Shown here in pieces: positions 29,117 through 39,173 of a DNA stretch of 64,000 nucleotides. Each line of letters begins with the position of its first letter. The stretch's first letter is position 1. A program made the position numbers and the translations under genes. The notes beneath the pieces were generated by a model that was not told the origin of the DNA, searched no databases, and saw only the letters and a list, made by a program, of their open reading frames with translations. The DNA comes from Streptomyces sp. MST-110588 (GTDB lineage Bacteria; Actinomycetota; Actinomycetes; Streptomycetales; Streptomycetaceae): the NCBI RefSeq assembly GCF_022695595.1, contig NZ_CP074380.1, positions 4,438,501-4,502,500 on the forward strand. The letters run 5' to 3'.

Positions 29117-29401
29117 GTGGCACCGCGCCTGTTCGGACTTCTGCGGGAACGGAAGCGGGAACTGAAGCGGGGCCGGACCCGCCGGGCCGCCGCACGGCAC
29201 GCCCGCGCGCACGCCCGAAGACAGCACCTCGCGGAGCGGGTACGGGCGGAGCTGGCCGAGGAACTCCCCGACGAGGACCTGGGCGAGGACCTCGCGGAGT
29301 ACCTGGAGCTGTACGAACGGGGCGGCAGGCCGCCCTGCGAGGAGGCGGAACTCCTTCAGACGGTCCGGGACGCGGTTGACCGTATAGAGCGCGGGCACTG
29401 A
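29117..29401 (+). CDS. Small charged helical protein, hypothetical
   Basis: A possible 94-residue protein starting at GTG 29117. It is strongly charged: an Arg-rich first half ([25 protein letters not shown] is shown here only as a location, residues 7-31) and an acidic second half ([15 protein letters not shown]). It is probably helical or coiled coil, with no cysteine or membrane segment. It ends 25 bp before glmS, so it may be the first gene of that operon. I recognise no family. The ribosome site is weak, and GTG 29105 is an alternative start. Confidence 0.45.
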   Translation: MAPRLFGLLRERKRELKRGRTRRAAARHARAHARRQHLAERVRAELAEELPDEDLGEDLAEYLELYERGGRPPCEEAELLQTVRDAVDRIERGH

Positions 29402-29426
29402 TCACCGCACGCCCTAGGCTGCCCCC

Positions 29427-31274
29427 ATGTGTGGAATCGTGGGATATGTGGGTGGCCGGTCCGCCCTGGACGTCGTACTGGCCGGTCTGAAGCGGCTGGA
29501 GTACCGGGGCTATGACTCGGCGGGCATCGCCGTACAGGCCGACGGCGGGCTCGCGGCGGCCAAGAAGGCGGGCAAACTCGCCAACCTGGAGAAGGAACTG
29601 GCGGACCGTCCGCTGCCGGCGGGCGCGACGGGCATCGGACACACCCGGTGGGCCACCCACGGCGGCCCCACCGACGCCAACGCCCACCCGCATCTGGACA
29701 ACGCGGGCCGGGTGGCCGTCGTCCACAACGGCATCATCGAGAACTTCGCCGCGCTGCGCGCCGAGCTGGCCGAGCGCGGCCACGGCCTGGCCTCGGAGAC
29801 CGACACCGAGGTCGTCGCGCACCTGCTGGCGGAGAACTTCTCCTCCTGCGGTGACCTGGCCGAGGCGATGCGGCAGGTGTGCCGGCGCCTGGAGGGCGCG
29901 TTCACGCTGGTGGCGGTGCACGCCGACGCGCCGGACGTGGTGGTCGGGGCGCGCCGCAACTCACCGCTGGTGGTGGGCGTCGGGGAGGACGAGGCGTTCC
30001 TGGCCTCGGACGTGGCGGCGTTCATCGCCCACACCCGGGAGGCCGTGGAGCTGGGCCAGGACCAGGTCGTGGAGGTGCGGCGGGACGGCGTACAGGTCAC
30101 CGACTTCCAGGGCGCGCCCGCGGACGTACGGTCCTACCACGTGGACTGGGACGCCTCGGCGGCCGAGAAGGACGGCTACGACTACTTCATGCTCAAGGAG
30201 ATCGCCGAACAGCCCAAGGCGGTCGCCGACACCCTCCTGGGCCGGATCGACGCCTCCGGCGCGCTGACCCTGGACGAGGTCCGCATCCCCGCCCCGGTGC
30301 TGCGGGAGGTCGACAAGGTCGTCATAGTGGCCTGCGGCACCGCCTTCCACGCGGGCATGATCGCCAAGTACGCGATCGAACACTGGACCCGCATCCCGTG
30401 CGAGACGGAGCTGGCCAGCGAGTTCCGCTACCGCGACCCGATCTTGGACCCGCGCACGCTGGTCATCGCCATCTCCCAGTCCGGCGAGACGATGGACACC
30501 CTGATGGCGCTGCGCCACGCGCGCGAGCAGGGCGCCAAGGTGCTGGCCATCTGCAACACCAACGGCTCGACCATCCCCCGCGAGTCGGACGCGGTGCTCT
30601 ACACCCACGCCGGCCCGGAGGTCGCCGTCGCCTCCACGAAGGCGTTTCTGACGCAGTTGGTGGCCTGCTACCTGGTGGCGCTGTATCTGGGGCAGGTGCG
30701 CGGCACCAAGTGGGGCGACGAGGTGCGCGCCGTGGTGCGGGAGCTGGCGGAGATCGGCACCCAGGTCGAGCAGGTCCTGGGCACGATGGAGCCGGTGCGG
30801 GAGCTGGCGCGCGGGCTCGCCGACAAGGACACGGTGCTCTTCCTGGGGCGCCACGTCGGCTACCCGGTGGCGCTGGAGGGCGCCCTCAAGCTCAAGGAAC
30901 TGGCGTACATGCACGCCGAGGGCTTCGCGGCCGGCGAGCTCAAGCACGGCCCGATCGCGCTGATCGAGGACGACGTGCCGGTGGTCGTGGTCGTGCCCTC
31001 CCCGCGCGGCCGGTCCGTGCTGCACGACAAGATCGTCTCCAACATCCAGGAGATCAGGGCCCGGGGCGCGCGCACGATCGTCATCGCCGAGGAGGGCGAC
31101 GAGGCCGTGGTCCCCTACGCGGACCACCTCGTCCGCATCCCGCGCACCCCCACCCTGCTGCAGCCGCTGGTCTCCACCGTGCCGCTCCAGGTCTTCGCCT
31201 GCGAGCTGGCCACCGCCCGCGGCAACGAGGTCGACCAGCCGCGGAACCTGGCCAAGTCGGTGACGGTGGAGTGA
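29427..31274 (+). CDS. glmS: Glutamine-fructose-6-phosphate aminotransferase
   Basis: GlmS (615 residues) makes glucosamine-6-phosphate from fructose-6-phosphate and glutamine. The N-terminal glutaminase domain begins with the nucleophile Cys2 ([10 protein letters not shown]). Two SIS sugar-isomerase domains follow (CGTAFHAG and SQSGETMDT near 295-355, then [20 protein letters not shown] near 475), and the end is the family's KSVTVE. The stop overlaps the acpS GTG. No glmS ribozyme is visible upstream, as expected for an actinomycete. Confidence 0.97.
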   Translation: MCGIVGYVGGRSALDVVLAGLKRLEYRGYDSAGIAVQADGGLAAAKKAGKLANLEKELADRPLPAGATGIGHTRWATHGGPTDANAHPHLDNAGRVAVVHNGIIENFAALRAELAERGHGLASETDTEVVAHLLAENFSSCGDLAEAMRQVCRRLEGAFTLVAVHADAPDVVVGARRNSPLVVGVGEDEAFLASDVAAFIAHTREAVELGQDQVVEVRRDGVQVTDFQGAPADVRSYHVDWDASAAEKDGYDYFMLKEIAEQPKAVADTLLGRIDASGALTLDEVRIPAPVLREVDKVVIVACGTAFHAGMIAKYAIEHWTRIPCETELASEFRYRDPILDPRTLVIAISQSGETMDTLMALRHAREQGAKVLAICNTNGSTIPRESDAVLYTHAGPEVAVASTKAFLTQLVACYLVALYLGQVRGTKWGDEVRAVVRELAEIGTQVEQVLGTMEPVRELARGLADKDTVLFLGRHVGYPVALEGALKLKELAYMHAEGFAAGELKHGPIALIEDDVPVVVVVPSPRGRSVLHDKIVSNIQEIRARGARTIVIAEEGDEAVVPYADHLVRIPRTPTLLQPLVSTVPLQVFACELATARGNEVDQPRNLAKSVTVE

Positions 31275-31642
31275 GCATCATCGGGGTCGGCATCGACGTC
31301 GCCGAGATCGAACGGTTCGGCGCGGCGCTGGAGCGCACGCCGGAGATGGCCCAACGGCTGTTCCTGGAGCAGGAGTTGCTGCTTCCGAGCGGCGAGCGGC
31401 GCGGCATCGCCTCACTCGCCGCCCGGTTCGCCGCCAAGGAGGCCCTGGCCAAGGCGCTGGGCGCACCGAGCGGGCTGCGCTGGACGGACGCGGAGGTCGC
31501 CGTGCTGGACAGCGGACAGCCGGTGCTGAAGGTACGCGGCACGGTCGCGGCGCGCGCGGCGGAACTGGGGGTGCAGGGCTGGCACGTCTCGCTCAGCCAC
31601 GACGCGGGCGTCGCCTCGGCCGTGGTGATCGCGGAGGGCTGA
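31271..31642 (+). CDS. acpS: Holo-[acyl-carrier-protein] synthase
   Basis: AcpS (123 residues) transfers 4'-phosphopantetheine from coenzyme A to acyl carrier proteins. The Mg-binding aspartate lies in [18 protein letters not shown] start ([12 protein letters not shown], about 5-16) and the second motif is [14 protein letters not shown] (about 46-59). GTG 31271 overlaps the glmS stop by four bases (GTGA), so it is translationally coupled. The location between glmS and nnr is typical of Streptomyces. Confidence 0.94.
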   Translation: MSIIGVGIDVAEIERFGAALERTPEMAQRLFLEQELLLPSGERRGIASLAARFAAKEALAKALGAPSGLRWTDAEVAVLDSGQPVLKVRGTVAARAAELGVQGWHVSLSHDAGVASAVVIAEG

Positions 31643-31743
31643 GCCGCCGCCGCACGGGGTGGCGCGCCGTGCAGGCCGCGGTGCGCCACCCCGGCGGGGG
31701 CGGTCCTTGTGATCGCCCCGGGGCGCGGGGTGAGACTGGGGGC

Positions 31744-33168
31744 ATGAGGACTGCGTACAGCGTGGAGACCGTACGGGCCGCCGAGCGGGAGTTGATGGCC
31801 CGTCTGCCCGAAGGAACGCTCATGCGGCGGGCCGCGGCCGGACTGGCCGTGGCCTGCGGAGAACTGCTGGGGCGGGTGTACGGGGCCCGGGTGGTGCTGC
31901 TGGTGGGCAGCGGCGACAACGGCGGCGACGCGCTGTACGCGGGCGCGAAGCTGGCCGCGCGGGGCGCCGGGGTCAGGGCGGTGCTGCTCTCCCCGGAACG
32001 CGCGCACCCCGGTGGGCTGGCGGCGCTGCGCGCGGCCGGCGGCCGGGTCTCCTCCGGGGCGCTGCGGGACATCGAACGCGCCGACCTGGTGGTCGACGGG
32101 ATCGTCGGCATCGGCGGCCGGGGCGGACTGCGCCCGGAGGCCGCCCACCTGGCCGACGCGGCCCGCCGGACCACGGTCGTGGCGGTCGACCTGCCCAGCG
32201 GCGTGGACGCGGACACCGGCGAGGTGCCCGGCCGGGCGGTGCACGCGGATGTGACGGTGACCTTCGGCGCGTACAAGCCGGGGCTGCTCATCGACCCCGC
32301 CCACGAGTACGCGGGCGCGCTGCGCCTGGTGGACATCGGCCTGCGGCTGCCGGACGAACCGGCGGTGGAGGCGTTCCAGTACGCGGACGTGGCCGGCCTG
32401 CTGCCCCGCCCGTCGGCGGAGACCGACAAGTACCGGCGGGGCGTGGTGGGCGTGGTGGCGGGCTCGGCGCGCTACCCGGGCGCGGCGGTGCTGGCGGTGG
32501 CGGGGGCGCTGCGCGGCGGCGCCGGAGCCGTACGGTACGTGGGCCACGCGGCCGGTGCGGTGCTGGCCCGCTTCCCGGAGACGCTGGTGCACCAGGGGCC
32601 GCCGTCCAAGGCGGGCCGGGTCCAGGCGTGGGTGATCGGCCCCGGTCTCGGCGAGGACGGCGAGGCCGAGGTGGAGGACGTGCTCGCCTCGGACGTGCCG
32701 GTGCTCGTGGACGCCGACGGGCTGCGGTTCCTGACCCCCGGGCGGCTGCGGGCCCGTACGGCGCCGACCCTGCTGACCCCGCACGCCGGGGAGGCCGCCG
32801 CGCTGCTGCACACCGCCCGCGAGGAGGTCGAGGCGGCCCGGCTGGCTTCCGTACGCGCGCTGGCCGGGCGGTTCGGCGCCACCGCCCTGCTCAAGGGCTC
32901 CACGACGCTGATCGCGGACGCCGCGGGGCCCGTGCGGGCCAACCCGACCGGTACGGGCTGGCTGGCCACGGCCGGCAGCGGCGACGTCCTCTCCGGCCTC
33001 ACCGGTTCCCTGCTGGCCGCCGGCCTGCCGCCGCGCGACGCCGCGGCCACCGGCGCCCATCTGCACGGCCTGGCCGCCCGGCTGGCCTCCGGCCCCCAAG
33101 GCACGCCCGTCCTGGCCTCGCAGGTGGCCGACACCCTCCCCGCGGCCTGGCGGGAGGTCCAGATCTGA
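31744..33168 (+). CDS. nnr: Bifunctional NAD(P)HX epimerase/dehydratase
   Basis: This two-domain repair enzyme (474 residues) restores hydrated NADH and NADPH. The YjeF_N epimerase domain covers about 1-210 (GSGDNGGDALYAG). The ADP/ATP-dependent dehydratase domain covers about 225-474 (KYRRGVVGVVAGSARYPGAA, LTPHAGE, LLKGSTTLIA and the NPTGTGWLATAGSGDVLSG active-site region). It lies 101 bp after acpS and upstream of alr, the usual actinobacterial order. Confidence 0.93.
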   Translation: MRTAYSVETVRAAERELMARLPEGTLMRRAAAGLAVACGELLGRVYGARVVLLVGSGDNGGDALYAGAKLAARGAGVRAVLLSPERAHPGGLAALRAAGGRVSSGALRDIERADLVVDGIVGIGGRGGLRPEAAHLADAARRTTVVAVDLPSGVDADTGEVPGRAVHADVTVTFGAYKPGLLIDPAHEYAGALRLVDIGLRLPDEPAVEAFQYADVAGLLPRPSAETDKYRRGVVGVVAGSARYPGAAVLAVAGALRGGAGAVRYVGHAAGAVLARFPETLVHQGPPSKAGRVQAWVIGPGLGEDGEAEVEDVLASDVPVLVDADGLRFLTPGRLRARTAPTLLTPHAGEAAALLHTAREEVEAARLASVRALAGRFGATALLKGSTTLIADAAGPVRANPTGTGWLATAGSGDVLSGLTGSLLAAGLPPRDAAATGAHLHGLAARLASGPQGTPVLASQVADTLPAAWREVQI

Positions 33169-33342
33169 CCCCCGGGCGCCCCGCGGCCCTGGGCCCGGCA
33201 GCCACCGGGCGGCTTCCGGGCGGCCCCGGAACCGGTCCGTAATTCGTCTCGCGGGGAGCCGGGCGGGCGGCGAACATGGGGGTTCGGTGTTCCTTGGAGC
33301 TGCGCGGGAAGGGGCTGGAGCGGCGCCTGGGACACTGGGGGA

Positions 33343-34512
33343 ATGACTGATACAGCAACGCGTGCCCGTGCCGTGATCGATCTCGACGCACTGAGGTCGA
33401 ACGTACGTGCGCTCAGGGACCGGGCTTCCGGCGCCGAGCTGATGGTCGTGGTCAAGGCCGACGGCTACGGCCACGGCGCGGTGCGGTGCGCACGGGCCGC
33501 GCGCGAGGCCGGCGCGGGCTGGATCGGTACGGCGCTGCCCGAGGAGGCGTTCGCGCTGCGCGCGGCCGGGGACACCGGACGCCTGATGTGCTGGCTGTGG
33601 ACGCCCGGCGGCCCGTGGCGGGAGGCGGTCGAGCGGGACGTCGACGTGTCGGTCAGCGGAATGTGGGCGCTGCGCGAGGTGGTCGCGGCGGCCCGGGAGT
33701 GCGGCCGTACCGCACGCGTACAACTGAAGATCGACACGGGCCTGGGCCGCAACGGCTGCACGCCCGCCGACTGGCCGGAGCTGACCCGCGCCGCCCGCGC
33801 CGCCGAGGCCCAGGGCACCGTCCGCGTCACCGGCCTGTGGTCGCACTTCGCCTGCGCCGACGAGCCGGGGCACCCCTCCATAGCCGCCCAGCTCGAAACC
33901 TTCCGCACGGCGCTGGCCCAGGCCGCCGGGGCCGGCCTGGACCCGGAGGTACGGCACATCTCCAACACCCCGGCGCTGCTCACCCTCCCCGAGGCGCGCT
34001 TCGACCTCGTACGGACCGGCATCGGCGTCTTCGGCCTCTCGCCCGTCCCCGATGTCGGCGGCCCCGCGGACTTCGGCCTGCGGCCCGTCATGACCCTCGA
34101 AGCGTCCGTGGCCTCGGTCAAGCGCGTCCCGGGCGGCCACGGCGTCTCCTACGGGCACCTGTACACCACACCCGGGGAAACCACGCTTGCGCTCGTTCCC
34201 CTCGGGTACGCCGATGGTGTACCCCGGCATGCCTCGGGCGGCGGACCGGTCATGGTCGCCGGCAAGTGGCGCACGGTCGCCGGCCGGGTCGCGATGGACC
34301 AGTTCGTCGTCGACCTGGGCGGAGACTCGGCGCAGGTGGGCGAGCGGGCCGTACTGTTCGGGCCCGGGGACCACGGCGAGCCGACCGCCGAGGACTGGGC
34401 CCGTGCCACGGGCACCATCGCTTATGAGATCGTCACCCGGATCTCGGCCCGGGTGCCACGCGTCTATGTAGGCGAGCGCGAGGACACGGGGACCACGGGG
34501 AGCGGGACATGA
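33343..34512 (+). CDS. alr: Alanine racemase
   Basis: Alanine racemase (389 residues), a PLP enzyme that supplies D-alanine for peptidoglycan. The PLP lysine is Lys38 in VVVKADGYGHGA, and the catalytic tyrosine lies in GVSYGHLY near residue 270. The conserved RVAMDQFVVDLG block near 325 is present. Its TGA overlaps the ATG of the following hydrolase (ATGA), so the two are coupled. Confidence 0.96.
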   Translation: MTDTATRARAVIDLDALRSNVRALRDRASGAELMVVVKADGYGHGAVRCARAAREAGAGWIGTALPEEAFALRAAGDTGRLMCWLWTPGGPWREAVERDVDVSVSGMWALREVVAAARECGRTARVQLKIDTGLGRNGCTPADWPELTRAARAAEAQGTVRVTGLWSHFACADEPGHPSIAAQLETFRTALAQAAGAGLDPEVRHISNTPALLTLPEARFDLVRTGIGVFGLSPVPDVGGPADFGLRPVMTLEASVASVKRVPGGHGVSYGHLYTTPGETTLALVPLGYADGVPRHASGGGPVMVAGKWRTVAGRVAMDQFVVDLGGDSAQVGERAVLFGPGDHGEPTAEDWARATGTIAYEIVTRISARVPRVYVGEREDTGTTGSGT

Positions 34513-35837
34513 GCGAGAAGAGCCGGACGGCGGTGCAGACCGTGGCGGAAGCGGCGGACGCGGCGGCCGATGCCGTCGAGCGGGCCGGCACGTGGGCCAA
34601 GGCGTCACGCCACGCGGGCATAGCGGGGGCCGCGATCGGCGTGGTCGCGGCGGGCGCCGCCGCCGGGGTGGCCATCGAGCGGCTGACGGTCGGCCGGGGG
34701 ATGCGCCGCAGGGCGCGGCTGGCACTGGACGCCGCCGGGCCCTACGGGACCCTGCGCGGCACACCGGGCACGGCGGTCGCCGAGGACGGCACGCGGCTGT
34801 ACTACGAGGTGGACGAGCCCGGCCTGACACCGGAACCGGCGGCGGGGCAGAACGGCAGCGGTACCGGCGCGCCCGGCACCCATGGCGGCGCCCTCGCCGG
34901 CGCGCACGGCTCCACACACGGCACCGCGCGCCGCAAGCGGCTGCTGGGGGCCCTGGGACGGCGCACCACGGGCCCCACCGTCGTCTTCTGCCACGGCTAC
35001 TGCCTCAACCAGGACGCCTGGCACTTCCAGCGCGCCGCGCTGCGCGGCACCGTACGCAGCGTCCACTGGGACCAGCGCAGCCACGGCCGCTCCGACCGCG
35101 GGCACGGCCAGATCGAGGGCACCGAGGCCATCAGCATCGACCTGCTGGGCCGCGACCTGAAGGCGGTGCTGGACGCCGCCGTCCCCGAAGGGCCGATCGT
35201 GCTGGTCGGGCACTCCATGGGCGGCATGACGGTGATGGCGCTCGCCGACCAGTTCCCGCGCTACGTCGCGGAGCGGGTGGTGGGCGTGGCGCTCATCGGG
35301 ACGTCGGCGGGGCGGCTGAGCGAGGTCGCCTTCGGGCTGCCGTCGCTGGGCGTCAAGGCATTCCACCGGTTCGCGCCCGGCCTGCTCAAGGCCCTGGGGG
35401 CGCAGAGCGAACTGGTCGAGCGCGGACGGCGGGCGACCGCCGACCTGTTCGCCGGGCTCGTCAAGCGCTACTCCTTCGGTACGCCCAAAGAGGTGGACCC
35501 GGGTGTGGCGCGGTTCGCCGAGCGCATGATCGAGTCCACCCCGATCGACGTGGTCGCGGAGTTCTTCCCGGCCTTCGCCGTGCACGACAAGACCGAGGCG
35601 CTGGCGGCGTACGACGCGGTCGCCGCGCTGGTGCTGGCCGGTGACGGGGACCTGATCACCCCGCCGGAACACAGCCAGGCCATCGCCGACCTGCTGCCCG
35701 CGGCCGAGCAGGTCTGTGTGCCCGGCGCCGGTCACCTGGTGATGCTGGAGCGGCCGGACGTGGTCAACGACCGGCTGCTGGCGTTCGTGGACCGCGCGGT
35801 GCGGGCGGCCCGCGACCGGCGCCCGGAACGGGCCTGA
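34509..35837 (+). CDS. Alpha/beta hydrolase with N-terminal membrane segment
   Basis: A 442-residue alpha/beta-hydrolase-fold protein. The N-terminus is Ala-rich and amphipathic with one hydrophobic segment (about 38-57), so it may be membrane-associated. An insert of low complexity (about 105-145) follows. The hydrolase core then shows FCHGYCLN (oxyanion hole), the nucleophile elbow GHSMGG, an acidic residue in LAGDGDLITPP and the histidine in GAGHLVMLE. It is coupled to alr and precedes tsaE, an arrangement conserved in Streptomyces. The natural substrate is unknown. Confidence 0.88.
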   Translation: MSEKSRTAVQTVAEAADAAADAVERAGTWAKASRHAGIAGAAIGVVAAGAAAGVAIERLTVGRGMRRRARLALDAAGPYGTLRGTPGTAVAEDGTRLYYEVDEPGLTPEPAAGQNGSGTGAPGTHGGALAGAHGSTHGTARRKRLLGALGRRTTGPTVVFCHGYCLNQDAWHFQRAALRGTVRSVHWDQRSHGRSDRGHGQIEGTEAISIDLLGRDLKAVLDAAVPEGPIVLVGHSMGGMTVMALADQFPRYVAERVVGVALIGTSAGRLSEVAFGLPSLGVKAFHRFAPGLLKALGAQSELVERGRRATADLFAGLVKRYSFGTPKEVDPGVARFAERMIESTPIDVVAEFFPAFAVHDKTEALAAYDAVAALVLAGDGDLITPPEHSQAIADLLPAAEQVCVPGAGHLVMLERPDVVNDRLLAFVDRAVRAARDRRPERA

Positions 35838-35987
35838 GGGCGCGGCCGGGAGCGGGTCCGGCAGCGGGTCCGAGGGCGGTTCGAGGGCGGCCTGAAGCCG
35901 GGGGCGGCGCCTTTGGTACCGCGGGCCTGTGCGGCGCCGGGCCGGCCGGATCGGCTTCGGGCGCGCCCGGGCCGTACCATCGGCGGC

Positions 35988-36563
35988 ATGAGCACCACCG
36001 GCACGACTGCCCACGTAACCGTCAAGTCCCCCGACCACATGCGCGAGTTGGGCCGCAGACTGGCCGGTCTGCTGCGCCCCGGCGACCTGGTGCTGCTCAC
36101 CGGGGAGCTGGGCGCGGGCAAGACGACGCTGACCCGGGGCCTGGGAGAGGGCATGGGAGTACGGGGCGCCGTCACCTCCCCGACCTTCGTCATCGCCCGC
36201 GTCCACCCCCCGCTGAGCGGCGGCCCGGCGCTGGTGCACGTGGACGCCTACCGGCTGGGCGGCGGGCTGGAGGAGATGGAGGACCTGGACCTGGACGTCT
36301 CGCTGCCGGAGTCGGTGGTGGTCGTGGAGTGGGGCGAGGGCAAGGTCGAGGAACTCTCGGAGGACCGGCTCCATGTCGTCATCGCCCGCGCGGTGGGAGC
36401 GGACGCGGCCCCGGGCGGCGCACAGGACGCGGCCCCGGGCGCCGTACGGGCTGCGGCCGACGGGGACGAGGTGGCCGACGGTGATGATGTGCGCGAGGTG
36501 ACGGTCACCGGCGTCGGCCCGCGCTGGGCGGACGCGGACCTGACGGCGCTGCGGACGCCGTGA
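35988..36563 (+). CDS. tsaE: tRNA threonylcarbamoyladenosine synthesis ATPase TsaE
   Basis: TsaE (191 residues) is the ATPase partner of TsaB and TsaD in forming t6A37 in tRNAs reading ANN codons. The P-loop GELGAGKTT (39-47), SPTFVIARVH and HVDAYRLG blocks are clear, and VVVEWGE marks the last core motif. The C-terminal 50 residues are Ala/Asp-rich. In the usual actinobacterial order tsaB follows at once; here about 5.7 kb of accessory genes lie between. Confidence 0.92.
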   Translation: MSTTGTTAHVTVKSPDHMRELGRRLAGLLRPGDLVLLTGELGAGKTTLTRGLGEGMGVRGAVTSPTFVIARVHPPLSGGPALVHVDAYRLGGGLEEMEDLDLDVSLPESVVVVEWGEGKVEELSEDRLHVVIARAVGADAAPGGAQDAAPGAVRAAADGDEVADGDDVREVTVTGVGPRWADADLTALRTP

Positions 36564-36648
36564 GACACCCCCGGGGCGGCTCTCCCGGCAGCTCCGGCAG
36601 CTCCGGCTCCGGCAAGCCCCAGCAGCTCCGGCGCCCGCTGACGGGCTC

Positions 36649-37797
36649 TCAGCCGACCTTGTCGAAGAACCTCCCCAGGTCGGCCGCGAGGGCCCGCGCC
36701 CGCTGCATGGCCAGGAAGTGGTGCCCGCCCGGGTTGTCCGTCGGCCAGTGGACGATGGTGTTGGTGCGCTCGGCGAGCCGGCGGATGCCCGGCGCCCCGC
36801 TGTAGACGCCGGTCGGTACCGCCTTCTGCCCCGCCGGCCAGCCGAAGCCGGTGCTCTCGTAGTACGGCCAGGCCGAAGAGCCGAAGGTCCCGGTGAACCA
36901 GTACAGGCTCACGTTGGCCAGGAACAGGTCGCGGTCGATGACCTCCTCCAGCGGCTCGCCGGTGGCGTTGAACTCGTGGAACTTCTGCGTCATCCAGGCC
37001 AGCGCCGCGACCGGGGATTCCTGCCAGCCGTAGGCGAAGGTCTGCGGCGCGGCGCGCAGCAGGGCGTGGTGGTCCACCCCGTTCATCCAGTCCGCCCGCT
37101 GGAGCAGCTCGAAGGCCGCCCGCTCCTCCTCGTTCAGCCCGGGCACGTCCGCCTGGGTGGGGAAGCCGAGCCCGGCGATGACGTACACGCCGCTGACCCG
37201 GTCCGGGGCGGCCCTGGCCACCTCCGGGGCGACGTACGCGCCGAAGTCGCCGCCCTGCACGCCGTACCGCTCGTAGCCCAGGCGCCGCATCAGCTCCACC
37301 CACAGCCGCGCCACCCGCGCCGCGTCCCAGCCGGTGCCGCGCGGCGCCTGGGAGAACCCGAAGCCGGGCACCGAGGGGATGACGACGTGGAACGCCCGGG
37401 ACGGGTCGCCGCCGTGCGCGCGGGGGTCGGTGAGCGGGCCGGTCAGCTCGGCGAACTCCAGGAAGGAGTTGGGCCAGCCGTGGTTGAGCAGCAGCGGCCG
37501 GGCGTCCGGCTCGGGAGAGCGGACGTGCAGGAAGTGCACGTCCTGGCCGTCCAGTTCGGTCATGAACTGCGGGAACCCGTTCAGCCGCGCCTCCTGCGCG
37601 CGCCAGTCGAAGTCGTCGCGCCAGTACCGGGCCAGGTCCTTGAGGTGGTCGACGGGGACCCCGCGCTGCCAGCCGTCGCCGGGGAGCTGCGGGGTCCACC
37701 GGGTCCGGGCGAGCCGGTCGCGCAGATCGTCCACGTCGGCCTGGGGAATGTCGATACGGAAGGGACGGATCGCACCGTCCGTGGTCCTGTTGTTCAT
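36649..37797 (-). CDS. Epoxide hydrolase (EPHX1/microsomal type)
   Basis: An alpha/beta hydrolase (382 residues) with the N-terminal lid domain of the microsomal epoxide hydrolase family ([20 protein letters not shown]). The oxyanion HGWP is at 106-109. The nucleophile is Asp184 in GGDFG, where most relatives have GGDWG, and the general-base histidine is in NPGGHH near 360. It hydrolyses epoxides to diols in relatives; the substrate here is unknown. It is divergent from a WYL-domain regulator across 114 bp that carry repeated GTCCT/AGGAC half-sites. Confidence 0.88.
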   Translation of the reverse strand: MNNRTTDGAIRPFRIDIPQADVDDLRDRLARTRWTPQLPGDGWQRGVPVDHLKDLARYWRDDFDWRAQEARLNGFPQFMTELDGQDVHFLHVRSPEPDARPLLLNHGWPNSFLEFAELTGPLTDPRAHGGDPSRAFHVVIPSVPGFGFSQAPRGTGWDAARVARLWVELMRRLGYERYGVQGGDFGAYVAPEVARAAPDRVSGVYVIAGLGFPTQADVPGLNEEERAAFELLQRADWMNGVDHHALLRAAPQTFAYGWQESPVAALAWMTQKFHEFNATGEPLEEVIDRDLFLANVSLYWFTGTFGSSAWPYYESTGFGWPAGQKAVPTGVYSGAPGIRRLAERTNTIVHWPTDNPGGHHFLAMQRARALAADLGRFFDKVG

Positions 37798-37863
37798 AGG
37801 AGTCTCCCCTGTTCGGTCTGCCGCGCCGGGCCGCCCTGCCGCGGTACGCCGACGACAGTAGGC

Positions 37864-37888
37864 GTCCTCTAGGACAGAACCGGTCCTA
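37864..37888. promoter_or_regulatory. Candidate operator between epoxide hydrolase and WYL regulator
   Basis: Three half-sites alternate: GTCCT at 37864-37868, AGGAC at 37871-37875 and GTCCT at 37883-37887. The last two form the inverted repeat TAGGAC-N7-GTCCTA. The site lies 24 bp before the regulator start and about 67 bp before the hydrolase start, a natural place for the adjacent regulator to bind. Confidence 0.65.
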
Positions 37889-37911
37889 TACCTCTGGGCA
37901 TGATGGCGCGC

Positions 37912-38898
37912 ATGACGACCGACACCCCCGCACGCCTCCTGAAACTGCTCTCCCTCCTCCAGACCCCCCGTGAGTGGCCCGGCAGCGAACTGGCCGGACG
38001 CCTGGGCGTCACCGCCCGCACGATCCGCCGGGACGTCGACCGGCTGCGCGAGCTGGGCTACCCGGTGGAGGCGACGATGGGGCCGCTGGGCGGCTACCGG
38101 CTCGCCGCCGGTGCGGCCATGCCGCCGCTGCTCCTGGACGACGAGGAGGCGGTGGCCGTCGCGGTGGGCCTGCGCACGGCGGCCGGGCACCCGGTGGAGG
38201 GCATCGAGGAGGCGTCCGTACGGGCCCTGGCCAAGCTGGAGCAGGTACTGCCGTCGAGGCTGCGGCACCGGGTCGGCGCGCTCGGCGCCGCCATGGTCCC
38301 GATGCCGGCCGCGAGCGGGCCCGCCGTGGACCCGGAGCAACTGACGGTGCTGGCCGCCGCGGTGGCCGGCCGCGAGGGGCTGCGGTTCGCCTACCGGGCG
38401 GCCGACGGGCGCGCGTCCCGGCGTCTGGTCGAGCCGTACCGCCTGGTCGTGGCCGGACGCCGGTGGTACCTGCTCGCGTACGACGACGAGCGCGCGGACT
38501 GGCGGATCTTCCGGGTCGACCGGATCGACGCGGCACAGCGGACCGGCGTACGGCTGGCGCCCCGCGAGCCGCCGGAGCCGGACGCCGCCGCGTACGTCAT
38601 CGGCAGACTGCACAGCCTGGCGCCCACGTACGAGACCCTGGTCACCCTGCGCCTCCCCGCGGAAGAGGCGGCCCGGCGGCTCGGCGGCGCCGTCGGTGCC
38701 ATCGAGTCACTCGACGAACACAGGTGCCTGTTGCGGGGGAGCGCCGACACGCTGGAGTGGTCGGCGTCGCGGCTGCTGATGCTCGGCTGCGAGTTCGAGG
38801 TCCACCGGCCGTCGGAACTGGTGACCTACCTGCGGGACCTGGGCGCCCGCGCCCTGCGCGCCACCGCGTCCCAGGAGTCCGCCGCACCCGAGAAGTGA
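37912..38898 (+). CDS. YafY-type HTH/WYL domain transcriptional regulator
   Basis: A 328-residue regulator with an N-terminal HTH (about 5-60: [40 protein letters not shown]) and a WYL-type ligand domain near 150-215 ([31 protein letters not shown]). A C-terminal WCX extension follows. It likely controls the divergent epoxide hydrolase and itself. ATG 37912 is used because the family begins right at the HTH; ATGs at 37900 and 37903 are alternatives. Confidence 0.88.
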   Translation: MTTDTPARLLKLLSLLQTPREWPGSELAGRLGVTARTIRRDVDRLRELGYPVEATMGPLGGYRLAAGAAMPPLLLDDEEAVAVAVGLRTAAGHPVEGIEEASVRALAKLEQVLPSRLRHRVGALGAAMVPMPAASGPAVDPEQLTVLAAAVAGREGLRFAYRAADGRASRRLVEPYRLVVAGRRWYLLAYDDERADWRIFRVDRIDAAQRTGVRLAPREPPEPDAAAYVIGRLHSLAPTYETLVTLRLPAEEAARRLGGAVGAIESLDEHRCLLRGSADTLEWSASRLLMLGCEFEVHRPSELVTYLRDLGARALRATASQESAAPEK

Positions 38899-38899
38899 C

Positions 38900-38962
38900 G
38901 TTGTGGGCGTGTGCGCCGTGTGTGCCCTGCGCACCGTGTGTGCCGTGCGTGCCATGCGCCCC
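38900..38962. repeat. Degenerate GTGTGC/TGTGCC short tandem repeat
   Basis: About 60 bp built of imperfect TGTGCC(C/G)TG words just after the WYL regulator. The 275-bp gap up to the small gene at 39174 holds no other gene. Confidence 0.5.
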
Positions 38963-39121
38963 GCCCGGCCCATATGTGCCCCACTCGGCCCTTACGGGTC
39001 GGGTCGGCTTTGTGATGCTTTGGGCGCCTGGTATTCCTGACTCGGCCCGTACTTTCCGACAAGCCGTCGGGAAGATGTTGCGCGCGCGGCGCCGGGCGTG
39101 GTGACATGGGTACAAGAGCCG

Positions 39122-39137
39122 GTTAGGTCTGCCTAAC
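39122..39137. promoter_or_regulatory. Iron-box-like palindrome upstream of the small gene
   Basis: GTTAGGTCTGCCTAAC is a perfect palindrome. It matches the first 15 positions of the DtxR/IdeR/DmdR consensus (TTAGGTTAGCCTAAC) with two changes. It lies 37 bp before the ATG of the next small gene, where a repressor would block transcription. Confidence 0.5.
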
Positions 39138-39173
39138 TTCGCCCGCTTGCCCCAGGAGCCCCGGGAGGCGTCC

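Noticed and set aside
29402..29426. glmS ribozyme before glmS
   Set aside because: Only 25 bp separate the preceding ORF from glmS, and no ribozyme core is visible; this RNA class is typical of Firmicutes.
31081..34917. A 1278-codon reverse-strand open frame across acpS, nnr and alr
   Set aside because: It lies opposite three well-identified genes and reads as low-complexity Arg/Gly/Pro sequence; it is a high-GC artefact.
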